Positions 1 to 7,000 of a stretch of 16,179 nt of DNA are shown one piece after another. Location: assembly GCA_016302005.1 (NCBI GenBank), contig JAEDOK010000024.1, positions 1-16,179 of the forward strand. The letters are read 5' to 3'. Source of the stretch: Oscillospiraceae bacterium (GTDB taxonomy: Bacteria; Bacillota_A; Clostridia; Oscillospirales; Oscillospiraceae). The position numbers were made by a program, and so were the translations under genes. The notes below the pieces were generated by a model. It saw only the letters and a list, made by a program, of their open reading frames with translations. It had not been told where the DNA came from and did no database searches. The stretch's first letter is position 1; every line of letters starts with the position of its first letter.

Positions 1-321
1 AAGCACTATGACGAGCTGCGCATTGCATCCGTGACAGAGCTGTCGCAGGAGGCTACCGTGTGCATCATCCCGGCGGCACTGCGCGAGGCAATGGAGCTGA
101 AGCGCTTCTCTGCTTCCAAGGCGATCAGAGCTTTTTCAGAGCGCGGATACCTTATCACAGGAAAGGACGGGAAAGCCGTGCAATCGAAATGGTGCGGAGA
201 AAAGAACAGGACCGTCCGCGTGAACGTATTCCGGTATGATGCGATTTTCGGGAAAAAGCCGGAGGAGGACAGCGCGCAGGATTTCGGGATCTTAGAGGAA
301 AACGAGCCGCTGCCGTTCTGA
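1..321 (+). CDS. C-terminal end of a phage primase/helicase-like protein (partial)
   Basis: The frame is open from the first base and ends at TGA 319-321, so this is the last ~106 codons of a longer gene; the GTG at 31 is internal. The visible part has a small winged-helix-like pattern (hydrophobic VCIIPAALREAM, then KAIRAFSERGYL, then a basic strand ending VNVFRYD). This resembles the tail of DUF927/phage primase-helicase proteins, which usually end in such a domain. Its place directly before an origin-like repeat cluster and a phage early operon fits a replication role. The catalytic domains lie outside the window, so the assignment rests on the tail and context only. It could instead be the end of another replication protein or DNA-binding helicase. 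Confidence 0.5.
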   Translation, partial: KHYDELRIASVTELSQEATVCIIPAALREAMELKRFSASKAIRAFSERGYLITGKDGKAVQSKWCGEKNRTVRVNVFRYDAIFGKKPEEDSAQDFGILEENEPLPF

Positions 322-363
322 GGAAACGGCAGCGGGGAAAAATGATACGCCCGGCTGCGTGTT

Positions 364-667
364 CCTCACCCAAGGGTGAGGTTTGGGTGAGGAATTGGGT
401 GAGGCAGTATTTGCAAGGGTTTGCGGGCTTTTTTTGACGCATTATATTATATTCTTACACCTCACCCAAAAAATATATTAATCTATATAAAAATAAAAAA
501 GTCCGATGATTCTACTTTTTTTCTAAAAAAGTTATATGTATTTCAGCAAAATTTGGGTGAGGTTTTTTTGTGCCGAAAATCTAATTTATTGACGAAGAAA
601 TTACATAAACAAATGGAAAAAATAGGCGAACAAGAAACAAAATCGCCTCACCCAAATTTGGGTGAGG
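364..667. repeat. GGGTGAGG repeat cluster, candidate phage replication origin or operator array
   Basis: Seven copies of the octamer GGGTGAGG (usually TTGGGTGAGG) occur in 304 bp. They lie on the + strand at about 374-381, 385-392, 397-404, 555-562 and 660-667, and inverted (CCTCACCC) at 364-371, 460-467 and 646-653. The copies at 364/374 form a palindrome with 8-bp arms and an AA centre, and the pair at 646-667 forms a perfect 22-bp palindrome with arms CCTCACCCAAA and TTTGGGTGAGG. The DNA between copies is very AT-rich (for example 441-545). Decamer iterons beside AT-rich DNA downstream of a primase gene is the layout of P4-type origins, where the iteron is GGTGAACAG. Binding by the upstream protein is inference; an operator role is equally possible. 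Confidence 0.6.
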
Positions 668-670
668 TTT

Positions 671-812
671 TGCGGAAAATCAATGTTACATTGAAACCGC
701 TTTACTTGACTAAAGAAAAAGTTTTTTCGAAATGCAATGTAACGATTCGCAATTCAACGAAACGAATCACTATATTCAACGTGAGTTTTGCTTTTTACGC
801 GTAAAATATAAC
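671..812. promoter_or_regulatory. AT-rich leader with inverted repeats and a 14-bp palindrome before the early operon
   Basis: This is the second half of the ~520 bp gene-free stretch 322-842. It contains a 13-bp near-palindrome CAATGTTACATTG (681-693) and a related CAATGTAAC (735-743). It also has an inverted pair GATTCG (744-749)/CGAATC (763-768), a direct repeat ATTCAACG (752-759, 774-781) and a perfect palindrome TTTTACGCGTAAAA (793-806). A -10-like TATAAC at 807-812 directly abuts the last palindrome, but no convincing -35 is visible, so a promoter needing an activator or controlled by an operator is plausible. No coding signal was found here. Confidence 0.4.
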
Positions 813-842
813 TTTTAGACATATAAGGAGATGCAAAAAATC

Positions 843-1262
843 ATGGGCGAGTGGACGATCCCGAAGGGGATTTCGGACGATGATCTGACGGTGATGCGCA
901 ACAGGCTGCGCTACAGCATCCGCACGGACTGCGAGAGAATGCAGAAGGCAAACGCACTGCCGCAGCATGAGCGCGCCGGTAAGTACAGGAAAGCGATAGA
1001 AGATCTGACGGGCACGCTGCTTTCAAACGGAGAAGAGCTGCTGCGGATCGAGATTTTCGGATTTCTGAGCGCTCCGCTTGGCGATCCTAAATTTATGGAG
1101 CTGTGGCTCGACGGATGGCTTGCATCTTCGCCGGTGCAGAGGAAGATCAGGAGCGGCGGTGATCTGCTGCGGCGCGGTGATGCGGATGGATTCTTCGCGC
1201 TTTGTGAAAAGCTAAGAACTGAGGAGGTTAAAATCATTGTATCATACGGAAAAGAAGAATGA
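843..1262 (+). CDS. Phage early protein of unknown function
   Basis: First gene of the phage operon; about 139 residues, soluble, mostly helical, with no motif I recognise. An ATG at 831 directly abuts the AAGGAG at 825-830 and cannot be served by it. I therefore chose the in-frame ATG at 843, although its spacing of 12 nt is longer than ideal. The protein has an acidic/basic helical middle (KYRKAIEDLTGTLLSNGEEL) and a C-terminal LCEKLRTEEVK stretch. Its 3' end overlaps the next gene by 26 bp, showing a tightly coupled operon. Position before a nuclease and a late regulator suggests a small replication or recombination accessory protein, but nothing in the sequence shows this directly. Confidence 0.6.
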   Translation: MGEWTIPKGISDDDLTVMRNRLRYSIRTDCERMQKANALPQHERAGKYRKAIEDLTGTLLSNGEELLRIEIFGFLSAPLGDPKFMELWLDGWLASSPVQRKIRSGGDLLRRGDADGFFALCEKLRTEEVKIIVSYGKEE

Positions 1263-1527
1263 AAGCATGGACCCAACTTTCATGCAAAGACTTTTCTGCT
1301 GCCCGGTATGCGGAAAGCGGTTTATCGCAGAAAGCGGGCTTTGGGCCTATAAGGGGTATATCAGGAGAGGCAAGGACAGTAAATACAGAGTCCTGTTTTG
1401 CTCGTGGGGCTGTTTGCGAGAAAACAAACGGCAAAGAGCGGCGCTGATTGAGAGCAGACGGGCAGAAAAGAAAGCTGCGTATGCGGCAAGTAAGGCAGAG
1501 AAAAAACGGAAACAGGAGGAAATTTGA
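1237..1527 (+). CDS. Small phage zinc-finger protein
   Basis: A 96-residue protein starting at TTG 1237, chosen because GAGGAGG (1221-1227) sits 9 nt upstream; the in-frame ATG at 1267 has no comparable ribosome site. Two cysteine pairs, C22-x2-C25 (CPVC) and C55-x3-C59 (CSWGC), are about 30 residues apart and should bind one Zn2+. The C-terminal third (66-96) is a highly charged Lys/Arg/Glu helix. Small proteins of this form are common in early operons of clostridial siphophages and prophages; their function is unknown. It overlaps the preceding gene by 26 bp and ends just before the nuclease gene, so the three genes are probably translated from one mRNA. Confidence 0.65.
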   Translation: MYHTEKKNESMDPTFMQRLFCCPVCGKRFIAESGLWAYKGYIRRGKDSKYRVLFCSWGCLRENKRQRAALIESRRAEKKAAYAASKAEKKRKQEEI

Positions 1528-1528
1528 A

Positions 1529-1987
1529 ATGTTAGATGTGAATTGGGCGCGACCGGACAGAGTGAAAAGCTCCGGTGCGACGCAAACGCTCGATATGCTG
1601 GCGCTCGACGTAATCCGTGAAGGATACGCGGACAGCAAGGCGGAAGCCCTGAAATACATCCGTCAGCGCGTGCCGGCTGAGAGCAAATATCAGAAAGATA
1701 TCATGCAGGAAATCAAAAAGCGCGCAGCGAAAGAGGATCTGCCATGCGTTATCTGGAAAGCGGCACAGGGGCCTTACAGCAGAGGCGGCGTGAGCGACAT
1801 TATCGCACTGGTCGGCGGCGTGATGCTTGCAGTTGAGGTGAAGCGCCCGCTGTTCGGGGAGCCGTCCGAGCTGCAACGGGGGTTTGTGCGCGACGTGAAC
1901 CTCGCAGGCGGCGTAGCCGGATTCTGTACATACGTGGAGGATATTGACACGCTGTGGGAGCTTCTGCTCGGGAAGGTGCGCAGATGA
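1529..1987 (+). CDS. VRR-NUC domain nuclease
   Basis: A 152-residue protein. ATG 1529 was chosen over upstream in-frame starts because AGGAGG (1514-1519) lies 9 nt before it. The core runs from GPYSRGGVSD through AVEVKRP to the S-x2-LQRGF segment. D90, E103-x-K105 and Q116 form the PD-(D/E)xK signature of the VRR-NUC family (virus-type replication-repair nucleases), with the typical 'GVSD...EVK' spacing. Stand-alone VRR-NUC proteins of this size are widespread in phages of Gram-positive hosts. They usually lie between the replication module and the terminase and probably resolve or trim branched DNA. Translation is coupled to the next gene by an ATGA overlap. The N-terminal ~50 residues are not conserved in any family I recognise. 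Confidence 0.85.
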   Translation: MLDVNWARPDRVKSSGATQTLDMLALDVIREGYADSKAEALKYIRQRVPAESKYQKDIMQEIKKRAAKEDLPCVIWKAAQGPYSRGGVSDIIALVGGVMLAVEVKRPLFGEPSELQRGFVRDVNLAGGVAGFCTYVEDIDTLWELLLGKVRR

Positions 1988-2196
1988 TAAGGGAACTACG
2001 ATTTGCCTGCGTTGAAGTGGACGAAGGCGCTGTGATCTGCGCAAAATGCAAAAGAAAACTCGATCCGGAGGAAACCGCATATCGATGCCCGTCCGGCGAT
2101 CTGCGCAGGATGCTCTGGGTATGTGAAAGATGCTCCGGAGGCAGATTCTCCGACCGTGAGCTTGTGTCTGTGATCTGCGCGGCAGTGCAGCTTTGA
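1984..2196 (+). CDS. Small zinc-ribbon-like phage protein
   Basis: A 70-residue protein whose ATG (1984-1986) overlaps the stop of the nuclease gene as ATGA; GGAAGG at 1971-1976 supplies the ribosome site. It has C19-x2-C22, a lone C35 and C47-x2-C50, a pattern that could hold one or two Zn2+ (zinc ribbon or rubredoxin-like knuckles). No enzyme motif is present. The translational coupling suggests it works with, or is produced in step with, the VRR-NUC nuclease, but this is inference. Its C-terminus is hydrophobic (VSVICAAVQL) but too short for a membrane span. Confidence 0.6.
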   Translation: MIRELRFACVEVDEGAVICAKCKRKLDPEETAYRCPSGDLRRMLWVCERCSGGRFSDRELVSVICAAVQL

Positions 2197-2239
2197 GGTT
2201 GCTTTTTTACAGCATCCGATGTAAAATGGGGGTGTACAT

Positions 2240-2686
2240 TTGAACGGATTTGTACCGAGGATGTGGGACGATAACGCCGTGACTGCGTACCTGAAGCGCT
2301 ATGTCGACGCGGACCGTGAGATCGCCTCTGCGAAAAAGCGCCTTGAGCGGCTGGAATATCAGGCCGCAAGGGATGCGCGATACATGACAGGAATCGTGAT
2401 GGACGCGATAGAGGCAGACAGGGCAAGGCTCTCCGGGCGGATCGCAGATGCGCAGAAGATCAAGGCCGACGTGGTGGCAATGCTGGAATTGCTCCCGGAC
2501 GGAGACGAACGCCGTGCACTTGAGCTGTACTACATATCCGGCATGAGGATCCCGGATATCGCAGAGACGATGCACTACTCCATACGGTCGGTTTGCAACC
2601 TGAAAGAGCGCGGCGTTAAGCGGCTGGCCGAAAAAATACTGGAAGGAGATATAAGCCATGGAGGGAAGAAAAGCGGAAAAGAGTAG
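2240..2686 (+). CDS. Sigma-70 region 4-like phage transcription regulator
   Basis: A 148-residue protein starting at TTG 2240, with GGGGGTG (2228-2234) about 6 nt upstream. Residues 20-80 form a long charged coiled-coil-like helix. Residues 86-133 carry a sigma-70 region 4-type helix-turn-helix, including RRALELYYISGMRIPDIAET followed by SVCNLKERGVKRL. This architecture matches the DUF1492/ArpU/RinA-like late-gene regulators of Firmicutes phages, encoded at the end of the early region just before the terminase genes. It probably activates the late (packaging and capsid) promoter, but those target genes are largely missing here. It overlaps the next gene by 29 bp. Confidence 0.75.
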   Translation: MNGFVPRMWDDNAVTAYLKRYVDADREIASAKKRLERLEYQAARDARYMTGIVMDAIEADRARLSGRIADAQKIKADVVAMLELLPDGDERRALELYYISGMRIPDIAETMHYSIRSVCNLKERGVKRLAEKILEGDISHGGKKSGKE

Positions 2687-2912
2687 CACGCCGGAGACTG
2701 TGAACATCGAGGTATGGGCGGATACGGCGAGAGCGATCGAGCTTTGGGCAGCGTTTTACATGATGGACCCGCGAACGCTTGTAGCGGAGGCGATCTCGGA
2801 TGAGGTGCTGCGTACAGGGAACCACTTTTCGAAAGAGTATTACCCGGGAAAGCAGGAAGAGTTCGAACGGCTCCTGAAGGAGACGGGGATTGCGCCGCAC
2901 GAGGAAGAATGA
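2658..2912 (+). CDS. Small ribbon-helix-helix-like phage protein
   Basis: An 84-residue protein starting at ATG 2658 with GGAAGGAG (2641-2648) 9 nt upstream. Residues 14-52 read as a beta strand (VNIEVWAD), a helix (TARAIELWAAFYMMD) and a second helix (PRTLVAEAISDEVLRT). This is the order expected for a ribbon-helix-helix (MetJ/Arc) DNA-binding fold; the assignment is by pattern only. The C-terminus is acidic. It is the last gene before a strong terminator, so it closes the early/middle operon. Confidence 0.6.
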   Translation: MEGRKAEKSSTPETVNIEVWADTARAIELWAAFYMMDPRTLVAEAISDEVLRTGNHFSKEYYPGKQEEFERLLKETGIAPHEEE

Positions 2913-2935
2913 GCTTGGCTTGACGGAATACAACA

Positions 2936-2970
2936 AAAAGCCGGTTGTGTGTTTTGCACAACCGGCTTTT
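2936..2970 (+). terminator. Rho-independent terminator ending the early/middle phage operon
   Basis: A perfect 14-bp stem (AAAAGCCGGTTGTG at 2936-2949 with CACAACCGGCTTTT at 2957-2970) encloses a 7-nt loop (TGTTTTG). The stem's own 3' T-run supplies the U tract. It lies 24 bp after the preceding stop. The reading frame of the next gene opens inside it, which indicates that this gene has lost its true start. Confidence 0.85.
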
Positions 2971-3943
2971 GATAGATACAGCTATTATACAGCCGGAAGG
3001 CGGGCTGAGTCTCGACGACATCTCATGCGACGCGGAGTTCGACGAGGGCACGCTTGACGTGTTCGACGAGGATCCTGCGGAGCAGACAGACGAGAATGAT
3101 GCTACCGGTCATCGCACCACAGAGCCGGAAGCAGAATACGATGCCGGGGCGGGAGAGGAAAAGGGAGACCCCGATATTCCTACCAGAGAGTCGGGAGATG
3201 CCGGAGAACCTTCCGAACCGAGGAAGCTGAAATTCCGCGCCCAGATCGACCATAAGGGCAAGGACGTGGAGATCAGCGAGACCGATCTGCCGGAGCTTTA
3301 CCAGAAGTCCAGCAACTTTGACCGCTTGCAGAAGCGTTTCGATGAGAAGGACGCGCAGCTACAGAGATACGCCTCTCTTGCAGCGCAGCTTGGATTCGAT
3401 TCGACGGATGAGATGTTTGCCCACGCAACGAAACAGGCAAGAGACGAACGCGTCGCTGCGCTTGTGAGCGGCGGGACGGCACAGGACATCGCGGAGGACT
3501 ATGTTGACCGCGCGATCGAGCGGGAGAGGGCCGAGAGGGAAGCGAAGCGCAACCCCAGTGGGAAGGACGCACAGAGCGGGAAGGACGCACAGAGCGACGG
3601 TGAGAAGCGGGAGGAAGAAACGCCTGCCGTTGACTATGCCGCGCAGGTGACGGAGCTTTTCCGCGTGCGACCGGAACTGAAGGGCACATTGAAGAAGCTC
3701 CCCGACGAGGTAACGCGAGAGGTCGTCGAGAACGGCGTGCCGCTGCGAACGGCATACGCAGAATGGGAAGCAAGACAGATCAAAGCCGAGAATGACAGGA
3801 TGCGCAAGGAGAAGGAACGCTTTGCGCAGCAGGCAGAGACGGCAGCGAGGGCCCCGGTCAGAGGGGCGAGAGAGGGAACGCAGAGCAAGGAGCAGAAGCA
3901 AGATCCTTTTATATTCGGCTTCGACAGCGACAGGTGCTACTGA
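2969..3943 (+). CDS. Phage capsid scaffold-like protein, 5' end apparently lost
   Basis: About 324 residues from the arbitrary TTG 2969; the frame is open back to 2945, inside a terminator. No start codon here has a ribosome site, and the first in-frame ATG is only at ~3411. The N-terminal ~90 residues are very acidic and rich in Glu/Asp/Gly/Pro. Residues ~100-190 include a charged helical region (YQKSSNFDRLQKRFDEKD) and the C-terminal third is a basic coiled coil ending IFGFDSDRCY. This composition and the position 61 bp before a major capsid gene are typical of phage scaffolding proteins. I infer that a deletion joined sequence just downstream of the terminator to the body of the gene. Terminase and portal genes, normally in between, are missing. 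It may be untranslated or read from a weak start. Confidence 0.6.
   Translation: MIDTAIIQPEGGLSLDDISCDAEFDEGTLDVFDEDPAEQTDENDATGHRTTEPEAEYDAGAGEEKGDPDIPTRESGDAGEPSEPRKLKFRAQIDHKGKDVEISETDLPELYQKSSNFDRLQKRFDEKDAQLQRYASLAAQLGFDSTDEMFAHATKQARDERVAALVSGGTAQDIAEDYVDRAIERERAEREAKRNPSGKDAQSGKDAQSDGEKREEETPAVDYAAQVTELFRVRPELKGTLKKLPDEVTREVVENGVPLRTAYAEWEARQIKAENDRMRKEKERFAQQAETAARAPVRGAREGTQSKEQKQDPFIFGFDSDRCY
3557..3592 (+). repeat. 18-bp tandem repeat inside the scaffold gene
   Basis: Two adjacent 18-bp units, AGTGGGAAGGACGCACAG and AGCGGGAAGGACGCACAG, differ by one base and encode SGKDAQ-SGKDAQ. They lie in a low-complexity linker between the helical middle and the C-terminal coiled coil. Copy number could vary by slippage. 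Confidence 0.8.
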
Positions 3944-4004
3944 TCCCTGAACGCGCCGCTCTCTGCGCGATAGGGGGACACCCCGGAAAGAGAGGTAACA
4001 TACA

Positions 4005-7000
4005 ATGGGAAAGAACCTTGCAGAACGCTACTCTCCGAAGGTAGATGAGCGTTTTGAAAAGGAAAGCCAGGCTGTTGAGATCGTATCTCAGAACAGCTCC
4101 GAGTTTGACGGCGTGGATACCGTCAACGTCTACTCGATGCCGGTCGCACCGCTGAACGAGTACGACGAGAACTCCACAACGAACGTCTATGGCTCGTCTA
4201 CGATTCTGGAACGCAACGTCCAGAAGATGACGATCAAGCGCAAGCCGACGTTCAACTTCCGCATCCGCAGACTGGACAAGCTGTCTGACAAGATGGCATC
4301 TGATGCAGGAGCGGCGCTGTCCCGCCAGGTCAGCACTATGCTTATCCCGCAGTACGACCACTACGTCTTCTCCACGGCGGCGCAGGCGGCCATAGCCAAC
4401 GGAAACGCGCAGATCGGTACGAAGCCGACGAAGACAAGCGCCTACGAGATGTTCCTTGCTGGCATGGAGAATCTCGGCAACGCCATGGCGCCGGACAAGG
4501 GCCGAATCGCGGTATGCTCCTATGCATACTACAACCTGCTCAAGCAGGATCCCGCTTTCGTCCGCTACGGCGACGCATCCCAGGATACCGTCGTAAAAGA
4601 AACAAAAGCTCATGCGGTTAAGGGAAAGGAATCTGTTATCGCGCTCGGTGACATCGAGGATATCGTGAAGAATGCTGTACTCCTTGATACGGTTGTATCG
4701 GAACTTTCAAGCAAAAGCAAGATGAAAAATACTGCTTTTATGCATAGTTTCTACGTGATCTACAACAGAGATGGGAACCAGACCCTGCTGAAGCTGTTTG
4801 TTGAAGAAGCCCTGCCGAACAACGGAGGTGACCCGTTTTCTCGCGCATATCAGTTGAAGGATATAGAAAAGATAGCTGATTTACCTAACGGTGTTCTCTC
4901 CGAAAACGGAGGCTTAACCGATGGTAAAACAACTATCTTCAATACCAGTATATCCGAGCTGTTCTCGTTTGTCAAGCGCTTTGATCATACATTTAAGGGA
5001 AAGCCAGCCAACTCATTGTTCATTAACGAAGACGGAACGCCGAAGGTATTCTACCATGGGTCGAAAAAGAACGGAGGATTTACGGTTTTCCGGGATTGGC
5101 AGTATTTCACGGAGCAGAAACGGTACGCGGAGAGATATGCCGAGAGAGGGAACGATAAATCGCTGTACGAGGTGTATCTGACTGCGGATAAGGTTTTCGA
5201 CACGAGAGACGATGACGCTGCGAAGGTATTTGAAAGTATCAGGCAGGAATACGGTTTAGGAGAATTGCAGGACACGGGGCTCCCGGACTGGACAGACGGA
5301 TACGACATCACAGAGTATCTGAGTGAGCATCCGGAGCTTGGCTACGACGCTGTTTTACTTGACGAGGGAGGAGATCTTGTAAACGGAGAGCCGGTGAGCA
5401 GAGGACTCAGCATCGTAATAAAGGATTCCGGTCAGGTGAAATCAGCGAAAGACAATATCGGTGCATTTGACAGGAATAACCCGGACATCCGCCGGTCGAG
5501 GAAGGACACGCCTCGGCGGGTCATCCCCACGCCGGAGCAGGCGCAGGCGCTTGAAGAAAAGCGCAAAGCGCGCGAGGCGGAGCAAGAGGCGGAGCGCATC
5601 CGGCGGAGGGACGAGTTCATGCGAAACTTCGTCCGCAGTGCGCCCGGCGTTGCAAAGCACCTGAACCGCGCTGCGATGGATACTGACATCCGCCGGTCGA
5701 GGAAGGAGCAGCGGATTGAGGACCTGGTATCGAAGCACGGAGCTATCCCAACGGGCGAAAACCCGGTCAGAGATGTTTCCGTCCCGAACAGAACGACGGA
5801 GGACACCAAAGTCCGTCGGACCGTGCGCACCGCGATGGAAGCCGGTGTTACGCCGGAGGCGCTGATCCCGAAGATCGAGGAAAGCATCGTCGAGGGAAAC
5901 TTCAACTACAACCCGAAGAAAAACGCAGAGACGATGGAAGCTGCACACGAGTGGGTGGAGCGCAGAAAAACCGTTGACGATGCGTATAGGGACTGGCTGT
6001 CTGCCAAGAGATATCGCATCAACGCCAACATGATCGCAAGAGGCTTTATCATCTACAACAACTACGCGAACGCAGCGGAAGCTGCCACGTCCGAGGCAGA
6101 GCGCGTGAGGCTGCAACAGAACGCGGTGTCGATCTTGCAGGACATTTCCGTCATGGGAACCGTCGCAGGACAGACGGCGCAGGCGATGCGACTGCTAAAG
6201 CAGCAAACGCCGGAATCCCAATACTACGCGTTGGAACGTGCCGTACAGAAGCTGCAGGACGGTATCAACGACAGGTACCGCGGGAAGGAATCCGACGCGC
6301 CGAAGATCGAGATCGACAAGGCGCGCGCCGGGAAGTGGATGCAGGCGCTGCGCGAGGGGGACATGGAGCTGGCGTATGACCTGGAAGCCGTTCTGTTCCA
6401 GAATATCGCAAGCCAGATCCCGAAAACGTTGGGAGACATAATGAACGCATGGAGATACCTCTCCATGCTCGGAAACCCGAAAACGCTGATCCGAAACGCT
6501 GTCGGCAACGCGGCGTTCACGCCAATTGTATTGGCGAAAGACCAAATCGGCGCAATAATGGAGCTGTTCATCCCGAAGAATCAGAGAACAAAGGCGCTCG
6601 GATTCAGAAAACTCACGAAAAAAGGACGCGCGCTTCTCAAGTTTGCTTCCGAGGATGGTCAGAGCGCAGACGTCCTGCAGCTCATGGAGCGCAACAAATA
6701 TGACGACACCAGCCTCAACGACCGTCTCGCGCGGTATGTGCAGGAGAAAAAGCGCACGTTTACCGCGCCGGGTCTGAAGCAGTGGCAGGCCGCAACGCGC
6801 TATATGATGGAGAAAGCTCCGTTCATGGGCGACGAGTTCTACAAGAACGTGCATTACCGCAGAGCGTTCGCCGGGGCGGCGAAGGCGCGAGGGTATACCG
6901 TTTCGGACCTGACCTCCGGTAAAGTGTCGGAGACGAAGCTGATGGAGCTGCGAGTCTATGCGGCGAATCGGGCGATGAAGGCGACGTTCAACGACGCGAA

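Noticed and set aside
364..667. Could the repeated GGGTGAGG units be a CRISPR array?
   Set aside because: Units are only 8-11 bp, irregularly spaced and in both orientations; there are no uniform spacers and no cas genes.
706..735. Possible promoter with -35 TTGACT at 706
   Set aside because: At 16-18 bp spacing only GAAATG-like sequence is found, with no acceptable -10.
421..804. Open frame of 127 codons over the repeat region
   Set aside because: No ribosome site, low-complexity Lys/Ile/Phe content dictated by AT-rich DNA, and it runs through the palindromes; not a gene.
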